Below, piece after piece: positions 24,425 through 32,967 of a DNA stretch of 50,327 nucleotides. Under the pieces are notes generated by a model, which ran no database searches, was not told the origin of the DNA, and saw only the letters and a list, made by a program, of their open reading frames with translations. The stretch lies in NCBI GenBank assembly GCA_946887105.1, contig CAMPKJ010000006.1:1-50327 (forward strand), written 5' to 3'. The position numbers and the translations under genes are program-made. Within the stretch, counting starts at the first letter, position 1. Every line of letters begins with the position of its first letter. This DNA comes from an uncultured Acidobacteriota bacterium. GTDB lineage: Bacteria > Acidobacteriota > Thermoanaerobaculia > Gp7-AA8.

Positions 24425-25174
24425 GTGGCTCATTGTGTGAAGTGTGGCGCGCCGCTCGCTCCCGACGCGCAGTTCTGTTCGCGTTGCGGGACGCCTGTCG
24501 CGGCGCGCGTGCCCGTGACCTCGCCGGCGCCCATTCCGGCGGCGCGGCGCAGCACCTGGTGGATCGTGCCGGTGGTGATCGTCGGGCTGGTCCTCGTGGC
24601 GTGGCTGCTGCTCGCGGGACTGCCATTCGGCCGCGAGCGGCGCGTGATCGCGACCGCGACCACGGAAACGATCGCCGAGGGGACGTCGACGGTGCGGCCG
24701 GTGGAGCCGGGAACGATCGTGGACGTGGGCGAGCCGCCGTTCGCGACCACCACGACCATTCCACCGGCGCAGACGCTCCCGCCGATGACCCAGACGGTCC
24801 CGCCGGTCACGCAGACGCAGCCGGTGATCGTCGAAGAGCCCGCGGTTCCGCGGCCGGTTCCAGTGCCGCCTCAGCCGATTCCGCAGCCGGCGCCCCGTGA
24901 AGAACCGGAGCCGGTCGAACCGCCAGGCGAGATCACGGAATCGGAGGCCACGTCGGTGCTGCGCGGTCACCTCGCCGGAGCGAATCCGTACGGCGTCTCC
25001 TCGAGCTGCCTCCAGATCAGCAGTCTCGGATACAGCAACACCGGCTACACGTTCTCCGTGTGGGACGCGTGCATCGAAGGCGGCGGCTCGCGGATGTTGG
25101 GCCGCTGGCGTGTCGATTCGAGGACGCGGGAAGTCTTCCGTCAGCGCGACGACGGCCGGTTTGTGCGGCCGTGA
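24425..25174 (+). CDS. Zinc-ribbon membrane protein with proline-rich linker
   Basis: A 249-aa protein. An N-terminal zinc ribbon (CVKCGAPLAPDAQFCSRCG) is followed by one transmembrane helix (WWIVPVVIVGLVLVAWLLLAGL, about 40-62). A Thr/Pro-rich extracytoplasmic linker (100-160) leads to a compact C-terminal domain of about 80 residues containing two cysteines (SSSCLQISSLGYSNTGYTF, WDACIEGGG) that could form a disulfide. I do not recognise the C-terminal domain. GTG at 24425 is the only start that keeps the ribbon. The ribbon-TM-linker layout suggests signal passage or anchoring across the membrane. Confidence 0.75.
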   Translation: MAHCVKCGAPLAPDAQFCSRCGTPVAARVPVTSPAPIPAARRSTWWIVPVVIVGLVLVAWLLLAGLPFGRERRVIATATTETIAEGTSTVRPVEPGTIVDVGEPPFATTTTIPPAQTLPPMTQTVPPVTQTQPVIVEEPAVPRPVPVPPQPIPQPAPREEPEPVEPPGEITESEATSVLRGHLAGANPYGVSSSCLQISSLGYSNTGYTFSVWDACIEGGGSRMLGRWRVDSRTREVFRQRDDGRFVRP

Positions 25175-25227
25175 TTGCCCGGCGACGCAATAAGTTGGAC
25201 GGTCGAGGCGTTCATCCGATCCCGTGG

Positions 25228-25256
25228 TTGACACGGTGGCAGCGCGTCCGTATGGT
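25228..25256 (+). promoter_or_regulatory. tRNA operon promoter
   Basis: TTGACA (25228-25233), 17-nt spacer, TATGGT (25251-25256), about 45 nt before tRNA-Lys. The -35 is full consensus. Confidence 0.65.
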
Positions 25257-25301
25257 GACCACCTTCCGCGAGCGCGCGGCGCTCGCACGTTCGTTGAAGT
25301 T

Positions 25302-25376
25302 GGGCCCGTAGCTCAGTGGTAGAGCAGTTGGCTTTTAACCAATTGGTCGTAGGTTCGATCCCTACCGGGCTCACCA
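25302..25376 (+). tRNA. tRNA-Lys (anticodon TTT)
   Basis: A complete cloverleaf with acceptor pair GGGCCCG/CGGGCTC, D-arm AGCTCAGTGGTAGAGC, anticodon loop CTTTTAA in stem TTGG/CCAA, T-arm GTAGGTTCGATCCCTAC and an encoded CCA end. Followed 13 nt later by tRNA-Glu. Confidence 0.95.
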
Positions 25377-25389
25377 GCCCAGCTCATCC

Positions 25390-25465
<76 letters not shown>

Positions 25466-25495
25466 ATTCCGCTCCATTTCCCCCTCTGGCGCACC

Positions 25496-27049
25496 TCACA
25501 ACAGCCACTCGATCGGCAACAGCGACAGCAGCGAGACGGCTGCTCTCTGCCGGAGGTTCGTGCCCGGCTCTAAGTCGTAAAGCACCGTCTCGCCTCCGCG
25601 GCGGCCGAGCCATTGCATTTCTCCAGACTGCGAGAGCTGGACTTGATAGGCGTTGATCGGAATGGTGGTCTCGAATGCGGTGGCGATGAGATTGGCCAGT
25701 GCCGCGCTGTCGATCACGAAGCCCATCTCCGTATTGAGCTCCGCGGAGCGGGGATCGAAGTTGAACGAGCCGACGAATACGCGCGAGCCATCCACGGCGA
25801 ATGTCTTCGCGTGCAGGCTGGAGCCGGAGCTGCCGAACATCCCGGTGTTCGTGACGTTCCGGTGCTCGGGCCGCACACGCAATTCGTACAGCGTGATGCC
25901 CGCGGCGAGGAGAGGCTTGCGGCGCTTGGCGTAACCGGCATGGACCGCCGCGACGTCGGTCGCCTCGCGCGCGTTGGTCAGAATCCGGACCTTCACTCCT
26001 CCGGCCGCCCACTGCGAGAAGGCGTCCACCCCTCCCGAGCCCGGGACGAAGTAGGGCGAGACCAGATCGACTCGGGCCGCGGGCTGGCCGAAGATCCTCC
26101 TCATCTTCTCCGGCAAGAGATCTTCACGCTTCGCGCGCCCCAGGACTTTGGCAGGGTCGTCGCTGACCAGCCGGGCCGGAGCCCATTCCATCGGTAGCGT
26201 GCCTCCGATCAGATCGCGGACGAAGGGCGACGCGCGGAGCGCGGTCATGTAGGCGACGGCGGCCGGATCGCGCGCGACGCGCACCGCGGCTGCTTTGATC
26301 TCTGCGATGCGCGCGGCAGGCACAGGACGCAGCAGGCGATCGACCGGATACGCCATGGGGCTGGCCCAGTAGCGGTCGAAATCGCGCGACGTCTCCTGCA
26401 CGACCGGCCCGATGGCGATCACATCGACGTCCGTGAACAGGATCCCGTCCGTGGCCCCGAAATACTCGTCTCCGACATTGCGCCCGCCGACGATGGTGGC
26501 CTGGTTGTCGGCCATGAACGACTTGTTGTGCATCCGCCGGTTGAGGCGGGAGAAGTTCGTCAGATAGCCGATGAGACGAGGCCGGCGAATCACAAAGGGA
26601 TTGAACAGCCGCACTTCGATGAGCGGATGCGCGTCCAGCGCGGCGAGGGTGGGATCGAGACCCGGCGTGTTGTTGTCGTCGAGCAGCAGGCGCACGCGGA
26701 CGCCGCGGTCGGCCGCATCGCAGAGGGACTTGAACAACAGCGTGCCCGACAGGTCCCTGCGCCAGATGTAGTACTGCACGTCGAGCGTGCGCTCGGCCCT
26801 CGACGCCAGCAGGTAGCGGGCGGCAAAGGCGTCGCGGGCATCCCGCAGCGGATAGATGCCTGAGAGATCGGGATGCGCGGCGAGGCGCGCCGCGATTGCC
26901 GTTCCGATCGTGGTAGCGGCGGTGTCGGTCGGCGCCGTGGAGATCGGACGATGGCCGAGGGGAGGGAGCCTGTTGCAGTGACCGGTCCACGCGACGCCGA
27001 TGGCGGCGGCGAGGATGGTCATCGCAACCAGGCGCCGGCGTCGCGTCAT
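25496..27049 (-). CDS. clsC: Phospholipase D superfamily protein, ClsC-like cardiolipin synthase
   Basis: A 517-aa protein with two HKD active sites: HNKSFMADN (His174, Lys176, Asp181) followed by GGRN, and HAKTFAVDG (His413, Lys415, Asp420) followed by GSFNFDPRS. This matches the ClsC/YmdC-type phosphatidyltransferase that makes cardiolipin from phosphatidylethanolamine and phosphatidylglycerol. The N-terminus (LVAMTILAAAIGVAWTGHC) looks like a signal or lipoprotein signal. It begins 19 nt after the stop of the propeller sensor kinase gene on the same strand and may share its transcript, though a weak TAGTTT box lies 6 nt before its ATG. A phospholipase D role is the alternative. Confidence 0.85.
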   Translation of the reverse strand: MTRRRRLVAMTILAAAIGVAWTGHCNRLPPLGHRPISTAPTDTAATTIGTAIAARLAAHPDLSGIYPLRDARDAFAARYLLASRAERTLDVQYYIWRRDLSGTLLFKSLCDAADRGVRVRLLLDDNNTPGLDPTLAALDAHPLIEVRLFNPFVIRRPRLIGYLTNFSRLNRRMHNKSFMADNQATIVGGRNVGDEYFGATDGILFTDVDVIAIGPVVQETSRDFDRYWASPMAYPVDRLLRPVPAARIAEIKAAAVRVARDPAAVAYMTALRASPFVRDLIGGTLPMEWAPARLVSDDPAKVLGRAKREDLLPEKMRRIFGQPAARVDLVSPYFVPGSGGVDAFSQWAAGGVKVRILTNAREATDVAAVHAGYAKRRKPLLAAGITLYELRVRPEHRNVTNTGMFGSSGSSLHAKTFAVDGSRVFVGSFNFDPRSAELNTEMGFVIDSAALANLIATAFETTIPINAYQVQLSQSGEMQWLGRRGGETVLYDLEPGTNLRQRAAVSLLSLLPIEWLL

Positions 27050-27068
27050 CGCATCAAACTAGCACCGA

Positions 27069-30020
27069 TCATGATTCGATCGGGACGTGCTCTTTCCGGA
27101 ATGCGATGCCTCCCGGAACGATGAGTGTGATGGTGGTGCCTGCGCCTTTTGCGCTGGCAATGGTCAGCGTGGCCTCGATGCGGGCGGCGCGCTCGCGCAT
27201 TCCCAGCAGTCCGAAGTGCCCCGGCTTCCCTCGGTCGACGAGCTCCGGCTCGATGCCCACGCCATCGTCCTTCAGGCGCAGCGTGACGTTGTGTCCGTAT
27301 TCGAGCTCCACGCTCAGCCTGCTCGCGCCGGAATGCATCGCCGCATTGAGAATGCCTTCATAGCCGATGCGATAGATCTCGTCCCGAACGATCGGATGCA
27401 TCTCCCTGCGCACACCGGACGCCGTGCAGGTCGCATTCATCGAGCGCGGGATCGCTTCACTTTCGGTTGCGCGCTGCATCGCTTCGAGAAGGTCGTTCCC
27501 TTGCGTCGTAGACGTTCGCAGAGAGTGCAGCGCCGCGCGTCCTTCCGCCATCGCGCGCCCGAGCCAGGCCGACAGCTGCTGCATCGCGCGCCGCATGCCC
27601 GCGGGATCGGCCGGCGAGTCGAGCGCGTCATCCGCAACCATCTTGCTGCCCTGGATGGTCTGGAGCAGCGTGTCGTGCATCTCTCTCGCGAGACGGGTCC
27701 GTTCCGCCAGCCGTTCATCGAAGCGAACGGCCGCCGCCGCCTCGATCTGTCTCACGCGAAGCCGGTACAGCGCCCACACGATGAAGAACGCGAGAATCGC
27801 ACACGCTGCGCGAAAGGCGTTGGTTTGATACCAGGCCGGCTGCACGCGAAAGCGCAGCGTTGCGCCTCGATCGTTCCACACGCCGTCCTCGTTGCTCGCA
27901 ATGACCCGAAACGTGTAATCGCCGGGATCGAGACGGTTGTAGAACGCCTCGCGCCGCGTACCAGCGTCTTGCCATTGCTCGTCGACGCCCTCCAGCTTGT
28001 AGCGAAACCTGACGCGCTCGGGAATCGACAGGCTGGTCGCGGTATAGCGGAAATGCACTTTGTCCGTTTTCGGCGGGAGGGCGATGCCCGGCGCCGGCCG
28101 ATACACGCGATCGGCTTCGAGCGTCCGAATGATGACCGTGGGCGGCATTCTGTTCCATCGCATCCGCGCCGGATCGGTCCATACCAGACCATTGTCGGTT
28201 GCGAACCACAGTCGGCCGTCCGTCGTTTGAGTTGCCGTGGAAGCGGTCCAGGTCATCTGCGGCGATCCGCGCAATCCATCGAGAAAATCGAAGATCTTCG
28301 GATTGGGGCGATAGGCGGGATTCTCCACGATGCGTCTCACTTCCTGTGGCGACAGACGAACGATTCCTCGCATTTCATTGAGCCAGAGGGCGCCGTCTTC
28401 CGTGGCGATGATGCCGGTCACCGTACCGAACGGCTCGTCGCTTTTCGTGAGGATGCTTCGGAACCTGCCATTGCGAAAAAGCGCCAGTCCCAGCTCACCG
28501 CCGAACCATGTGTGCGGGCCGCGTCCGCGAATGACGCGAATGCGGCCGATGTCGATTCCATCGGCACTCGTATAGAGCCGGGCGCGGCCGCTTTCCAGGA
28601 GTGCGGCGCGATTTTCGGTATAGCCGAACCAGATGCGCCCCTGGCTGTCGCGAAAGGTCGCACTGGGGCCGCGCTGCAGCAGGCCTGGCGGCGGAGCACG
28701 GCTCGACCATACGCCGTCTTTGAAGTGAACGAGGCCCACGTCGCCGACACTGAGCCACAATCCGCCGTTCTCCGCGTCGGGGATGACTTCCCACAACCAA
28801 TCGTGAATGCCCAGCGATGGCGGCTGCTCGAAGATCTCGAAGTTCATGCCGCGCTGCCGAATGACTCCGCCACCCGCTCCCCACCAGATCTCGCCGTCGA
28901 GATCGCGGCACACGCTGGCAATTCCGGAGGGAGCCAGGACGGTCGTGACCTCGTCTCCGCGAATCCGGGCGAAGCTGTAGGTCGTGGAGCTTGCTACGTA
29001 CAATTCGCCTTCTTTTCCGGGATGCAGCGTCAGGAACTGTTGGTCGGGAGCGAGCGCAAACGGAACGAAGTGACTATCGCGAAATCGCATGAGTCCCTTG
29101 CCGGACCCGAGCCACACATTTCCTTCGCGGTCTTCGAAGATCGCACCCGGTGTCTTGCTGGGGAGGCCGTCATGCATCTCCACGACTCCGGAGTCGCGCT
29201 CGGGAAATCGCACGCGCAGCAAGCCGCCTTTCTCCCGCGAGACCGCCCACAAGGCCCCGTCGCGATCGACGAGCGGCATGAGCGTGGCCATGGTGCCGAC
29301 CCATTGCGGCGGCTTCCCCTGCACCGGCCGGAGTGGTCCCTCCATTTCCCCGATCCAGACCCTCCCGTCCCGTGTTTGCGCGATCTTGTTGATTCCTACG
29401 CGGACCTTGACCGAAGTCGGCTCGAATCGTCGAGCGCCATGAGGAAGGAAAAACACCGTGCGGCCGGCCGCGACCCACAACGTTTTCTGACGATCGATGA
29501 ATAAACACCAGATACGCTCGCGCGGAATGTTCCAATCGTCGCCGGCAGCGACCCACCGCGATCCGACCCGCAATTCCAGGCCATTGTGTGTTCCGGCCCA
29601 TAGTCGCCCCGTTGCATCCCATGCGAATGCATAGACCTGCGCAGAAGGCAATTCCTCCGGGCGGCTGAAGACGGTGAGCGAGTGGCCCTTCAGAAAGCCG
29701 ATGCCCGACGGCCGGAACGAGATCCACAAACCGCCGTCGGGGGTCGCCAGCAGTGCGTAGACGTTGTGTGCGGGAAGCCGCACGCCGGCTGGCGGTATGT
29801 ACCGTTCGAACGTGACGCCATCAAAGCGAAAGAGTCCGCGCGCGGAGCCGATCCAGAGATACCCGTCCGCCGTTTGTTCGAGCGCAGTGATCTGGCTCGG
29901 CGCTCCGTCTTTCGAAGTCCATTCCGTCAGATGAAGCTGCGACAACGTGCGGTCGAGACTCGTTGCGTATCCCGCCTCGCAGGTCACGATCACGGTCAGG
30001 ACGCCAAACAAAGTGCGCAT
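27069..30020 (-). CDS. Propeller-type membrane sensor histidine kinase (Reg_prop / Y_Y_Y / HisKA_3)
   Basis: A 983-aa two-component sensor. A signal sequence is followed by a large periplasmic beta-propeller built from ligand_gated 'two-component regulator propeller' repeats (TADGYLWIGSARGLFRFDG, TPDGGLWISF, DREGNVWLGSGKGLMRF). Then come a Y_Y_Y-like Ig domain (about 650-720), one membrane helix (about 735-757), a HisKA_3 dimerisation domain with phospho-acceptor His782 in REMHDTLLQTIQG, and a HATPase_c domain (DDGVGIEPEL, GHFGLLGMRERA). It lies 48 nt downstream of its likely partner, the NarL-type regulator. The ligand is unknown; such propellers in Bacteroidetes read polysaccharides. It is a close paralog of the gene at 49104. 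Confidence 0.93.
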   Translation of the reverse strand: MRTLFGVLTVIVTCEAGYATSLDRTLSQLHLTEWTSKDGAPSQITALEQTADGYLWIGSARGLFRFDGVTFERYIPPAGVRLPAHNVYALLATPDGGLWISFRPSGIGFLKGHSLTVFSRPEELPSAQVYAFAWDATGRLWAGTHNGLELRVGSRWVAAGDDWNIPRERIWCLFIDRQKTLWVAAGRTVFFLPHGARRFEPTSVKVRVGINKIAQTRDGRVWIGEMEGPLRPVQGKPPQWVGTMATLMPLVDRDGALWAVSREKGGLLRVRFPERDSGVVEMHDGLPSKTPGAIFEDREGNVWLGSGKGLMRFRDSHFVPFALAPDQQFLTLHPGKEGELYVASSTTYSFARIRGDEVTTVLAPSGIASVCRDLDGEIWWGAGGGVIRQRGMNFEIFEQPPSLGIHDWLWEVIPDAENGGLWLSVGDVGLVHFKDGVWSSRAPPPGLLQRGPSATFRDSQGRIWFGYTENRAALLESGRARLYTSADGIDIGRIRVIRGRGPHTWFGGELGLALFRNGRFRSILTKSDEPFGTVTGIIATEDGALWLNEMRGIVRLSPQEVRRIVENPAYRPNPKIFDFLDGLRGSPQMTWTASTATQTTDGRLWFATDNGLVWTDPARMRWNRMPPTVIIRTLEADRVYRPAPGIALPPKTDKVHFRYTATSLSIPERVRFRYKLEGVDEQWQDAGTRREAFYNRLDPGDYTFRVIASNEDGVWNDRGATLRFRVQPAWYQTNAFRAACAILAFFIVWALYRLRVRQIEAAAAVRFDERLAERTRLAREMHDTLLQTIQGSKMVADDALDSPADPAGMRRAMQQLSAWLGRAMAEGRAALHSLRTSTTQGNDLLEAMQRATESEAIPRSMNATCTASGVRREMHPIVRDEIYRIGYEGILNAAMHSGASRLSVELEYGHNVTLRLKDDGVGIEPELVDRGKPGHFGLLGMRERAARIEATLTIASAKGAGTTITLIVPGGIAFRKEHVPIES

Positions 30021-30068
30021 GTTCCGCAGGGTTCTGCAGTGTGCGACCTGCAGTTCTCTTCAGTGCAG

Positions 30069-30698
30069 TCAGAGCGGCAGCAATCCTCTTCGAATGGCGA
30101 TCGTCACCGCGTGCGTGCGGTCGTTCGCGCGAAGTTTGTCGACCAGGTTCTTGATGTGAAAGTTCACCGTGCTCTCCGCGATCGCCAGTTCGTCGGCGAT
30201 CTGCTTGTTGCGGTATCCATCGCGAATGAGCCGCAGCACGTCGAGCTCCCGCGCGGTGAGGTCTTCTTCGCCGAGGTGCTCGGCGAGCCGAGCGGCCACT
30301 TCCGGCGGAACGTGCCGGCGCCCCGCGTGAACGGACCGCATCACTGCCAGTAACTCGTCCTTCGGCATGCTCTTGAGCAGATACGCGGCGGCACCGGCTC
30401 GCATGGCCCGCTGGATCTCGCCATCGGTATCGGTCGTGGTGAGCATGATGATGCGCGCCCGCGGGAACTCTCCGCGCATGGCGATGAGCGCATCGGTGCC
30501 GTTGGTGCCCGGCAGGCGGAGATCCATGAGGGTGATGTCCGGCTGATGCCGCCGGAACTCGCTCATGCCTTCGACGGCATTCGTCGCCTGCGCCACGAGG
30601 AGCATGTCCTGCTGCGAGGCGATGATCGTCCGCAGTCCTTCCCGGAAGACCGGATGGTCTTCGACGGTGAGGATCCGGATCGGCTCGACTACGGACAT
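30069..30698 (-). CDS. NarL/FixJ-type LuxR response regulator
   Basis: A 209-aa DNA-binding regulator. The receiver domain (residues 7-122) has the acidic pair in VEDH, phospho-acceptor Asp59 (LMDLRLPGTNG) and Lys109. The LuxR-type helix-turn-helix (about 143-205) contains LTARELDVLRLIRDGYRNKQIADELAIAESTVNFHIKNL. AGGAG lies 6 nt before the ATG. It precedes the propeller kinase in one leftward operon and is the obvious cognate regulator. It is divergent from the FixJ-like regulator that opens the rightward island, with 88 bp between the two starts; that gap is a likely target. Confidence 0.93.
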   Translation of the reverse strand: MSVVEPIRILTVEDHPVFREGLRTIIASQQDMLLVAQATNAVEGMSEFRRHQPDITLMDLRLPGTNGTDALIAMRGEFPRARIIMLTTTDTDGEIQRAMRAGAAAYLLKSMPKDELLAVMRSVHAGRRHVPPEVAARLAEHLGEEDLTARELDVLRLIRDGYRNKQIADELAIAESTVNFHIKNLVDKLRANDRTHAVTIAIRRGLLPL

Positions 30699-30786
30699 CC
30701 GATCGCTCCTGAAGAAAACAACAGGGGGAAACCTGCCGCAATCGAGGAAGCGGCGCGGCAGCGCTCAGCCTAACGTGCAACGTGCA

Positions 30787-31431
30787 ATGACTCAACTGAA
30801 AACATCGATGCCGGGTGCCGCGGAGCGGATCGGGCCAGTCGCATGGGGACCGGTTGTGTACGTGGTGGACGAGGACGTTCGCGCGCGCGAATCGATGGAA
30901 CTGCTCGTCGACGGCGAAGGCTGGCGGACAGAGACGTTTGCCTCGCCGGAAGATTTCTCGTCACGCTCCCGCACCACGATTCCGTGTTGCCTGCTTCTCG
31001 ATGCCTCGCCCGCGAGCCTGGAGTTGCAAAAACAATTGGCGCCCCGCACCGACATACCGATCATTTTCATTACAGGTCACAGCGACATCCCAACGACCGT
31101 ACGGGCCATGAAGGCCGGCGCGTTCGATTTTCTGACGAAACCGCTCGAGGTGGACGTGTTGCGCTCCGTCATCCGCGACGCCATCGAGCGGAGCTCCGAG
31201 ATGCAGTCGCTGCGGACCTGCTATGCGTCCCTGTCTCCTCGCGAGCGCGAGGTCATGAGGCTGGTCGTATCGGGCTTGTTGAACAAGCAAGTGGCCGCCG
31301 AGCTGGGGATCAGCGAGATCACCGTCAAGGCACATCGCGGCCAGGCCATGCGCAAGATGAACGCGGCGTCCTTCGCCGATCTGGTCACGATGGCGGCGCG
31401 CCTCGGCGTGCGCCCCGTGACCGCGCACTAA
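30787..31431 (+). CDS. FixJ-type response regulator with shortened phospho-loop
   Basis: A 214-aa protein. The receiver domain (22-135) has acidic residues in VVDED, candidate phospho-acceptor Asp72 (CLLLDAS), ITGHSDIPTTVRAMKAGAFDFLTKP with Lys118, and a FixJ-like C-terminal LuxR HTH (about 150-205; LSPREREVMRLVVSGLLNKQVAAELGISEITVKAHR). Compared with FixJ-family proteins, the loop after the Asp lacks about three residues including the usual Pro-Gly (ASPAS instead of a longer xxPGxSG), so phosphorylation may be altered. ATG 30787 gives a complete protein; in-frame upstream codons lie in the divergent control region. It is separated from the cupin gene by 17 nt. Confidence 0.88.
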   Translation: MTQLKTSMPGAAERIGPVAWGPVVYVVDEDVRARESMELLVDGEGWRTETFASPEDFSSRSRTTIPCCLLLDASPASLELQKQLAPRTDIPIIFITGHSDIPTTVRAMKAGAFDFLTKPLEVDVLRSVIRDAIERSSEMQSLRTCYASLSPREREVMRLVVSGLLNKQVAAELGISEITVKAHRGQAMRKMNAASFADLVTMAARLGVRPVTAH

Positions 31432-31448
31432 GGGAAAAGGAGATGTCC

Positions 31449-31841
31449 ATGAGAGTCATCACAAGGTTCCTGTCGATCGCCGCCATTGGTCTGATGCTGC
31501 AGATTGCGTCGGCACAGCTTCCGGGGACGCGGCGCGCCGATCTTCAACGACACGATCTGAGCGCTCCGGGACACGAAGTCATTCAGGCTCGCGTCGACAT
31601 CGCTCCGGGAGTCGTGGCGCAACGACACAAACACCCGGGCGAAGAGATCGTCTACGTCATCGAGGGCACGCTCGAATATCACGTCGAGGGAAGACTGCCG
31701 GTGACCTTGAGGGCGGGCCAGGTCCTGTTCATTCCGGATGGAGCCGTGCACTCGGCCAAAAACGTGGGCCTCGACAATGGTGCGGAGCTGGCGACGTACG
31801 TGGTGCGCAAGGGCAAGCCGCTCGTGACTCTCGTGCCGTAG
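31449..31841 (+). CDS. Secreted cupin-domain protein
   Basis: A 130-aa protein with a signal peptide (VITRFLSIAAIGLMLQIASAQ) and a single cupin barrel. Metal-site motifs are visible: HKHPGEEIVYVIEGTLEYHVEG (first cupin motif with two His and a Glu) and LFIPDGAVHSAKN (second motif with His). AAGGAG ends 6 nt before the ATG at 31449, which is preferred over the ATG at 31443. It is probably a small periplasmic metal-binding or dioxygenase-like protein, frequently found beside alpha/beta hydrolases in soil bacteria. Substrate unknown. It is in line with the downstream hydrolase (15-nt gap). Confidence 0.88.
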   Translation: MRVITRFLSIAAIGLMLQIASAQLPGTRRADLQRHDLSAPGHEVIQARVDIAPGVVAQRHKHPGEEIVYVIEGTLEYHVEGRLPVTLRAGQVLFIPDGAVHSAKNVGLDNGAELATYVVRKGKPLVTLVP

Positions 31842-31856
31842 GGACAGGTGATTGCC

Positions 31857-32873
31857 ATGTCCGGAGAGATCAACCATTCACGCCGCCGTTTTCTGGGCAG
31901 CGCCGCCATGGCTCTCGCTGCAACGCAGTTCGCGATGAGTCGTTCCACCGCGAATGCCGCCGGCGCGCATCGTCTGTGGCCCGGCTCAATCAAGCAGGTG
32001 CACGCTGGTGTGCTGGACGTCGGCTATGCCGACGCGGGGCCGGTCGACGGTGCGGTGGTCATTCTTCTGCACGGGTGGCCGTACGACATTCACGCGTATG
32101 TGGACGTCGTGCCGGTGCTGGTCTCGGCGGGTTATCGGGTGATCGTGCCGTATCTGCGCGGCTTCGGCTCGACGCGATTTCTGTCCGCCGGGACATTCCG
32201 CAATGGCCAGCAGTCTGCGCTCGGTGTCGACGTCGTCGAGTTGATGGACGCGCTCCGCATCGACCAGGCGATCGTGGCCGGATTCGATTGGGGAGCGCGC
32301 ACCGCTTGCATCGTCGCGGCACTATGGCCACAACGCTGTAAAGCGCTGGTCTCCGTCAGCGGCTACCTCATCGTCGACCGCGAGGCCAATCAACGGCCGT
32401 TGCCGCCGGAAGCCGAACTGGCGTGGTGGTATCAGTATTACTTCGCCACCGAACGCGGCAGGCGCGGCTATGCGGAAAACCGCGATGCGTTCAATCAGCT
32501 GATCTGGAGACTCGCCTCGCCGAAGTGGGACTTCGACGACGCGACGTTCGCCCGTACGGCGCCGTCGTTCGCCAATCCGGATCACGTGGACATCGTGATT
32601 CACAACTACCGGTGGCGTCTCCGTCTCGCAAACGGCGAGCGCCGCTACGCCATCCTGGAACGGAGACTCGCCACCAGGCCGGCCATTACGGTGCCGGCCG
32701 TCACGATCGCCAGCGATTTCGACGGAGCAGCCGCAAACGGCGACGCGTACGCGAGCCGTTTTTCCGGCCGGTATTCGCACCGCATCCTGAACGGGATCGG
32801 TCACAACGTGCCGCAGGAGGCACCGCGAGACTTCGTCCAGGCGGTGCTGGAGGCTGGCAGCTACGCGTCATAG
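31857..32873 (+). CDS. Tat-exported alpha/beta hydrolase, Asp-nucleophile type
   Basis: A 338-aa protein. A twin-arginine signal (SRRRFLGSAAMALAATQFA) points to export in folded form. The alpha/beta-hydrolase core shows oxyanion motif LLHGWPYD, nucleophile elbow GFDWGAR with Asp in place of Ser, and a C-terminal GIGHNVPQEAP supplying His. An Asp nucleophile is typical of epoxide hydrolases and haloalkane dehalogenases. ATG 31857 is chosen; GTG 31848 is also in frame. It ends at a long perfect hairpin before the first EHN-type hydrolase. Confidence 0.87.
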   Translation: MSGEINHSRRRFLGSAAMALAATQFAMSRSTANAAGAHRLWPGSIKQVHAGVLDVGYADAGPVDGAVVILLHGWPYDIHAYVDVVPVLVSAGYRVIVPYLRGFGSTRFLSAGTFRNGQQSALGVDVVELMDALRIDQAIVAGFDWGARTACIVAALWPQRCKALVSVSGYLIVDREANQRPLPPEAELAWWYQYYFATERGRRGYAENRDAFNQLIWRLASPKWDFDDATFARTAPSFANPDHVDIVIHNYRWRLRLANGERRYAILERRLATRPAITVPAVTIASDFDGAAANGDAYASRFSGRYSHRILNGIGHNVPQEAPRDFVQAVLEAGSYAS

Positions 32874-32878
32874 CGACG

Positions 32879-32919
32879 CCATTGAGACGAAGGTGTCGGA
32901 CGACACCTTCGTTCAATGG
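32879..32919 (+). terminator. Long hairpin between hydrolase genes
   Basis: Arms of about 19 bp (CCATTGA, one bulged G, ACGAAGGTGTCG; then CGACACCTTCGTTCAATGG) around a 2-nt loop. It begins 5 nt after the upstream stop and ends about 48 nt before the next start. Terminator, attenuator or RNA-stability element; no U-run. Confidence 0.65.
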
Positions 32920-32967
32920 AACGGCTCCGTCACCGAAGCGATATTGCCCGATAGAAAGGAAATGCCA

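Noticed and set aside
27087..29504. 805-codon rightward frame opposite the propeller kinase
   Set aside because: No recognisable domain, biased composition; the leftward frame is a complete sensor kinase.
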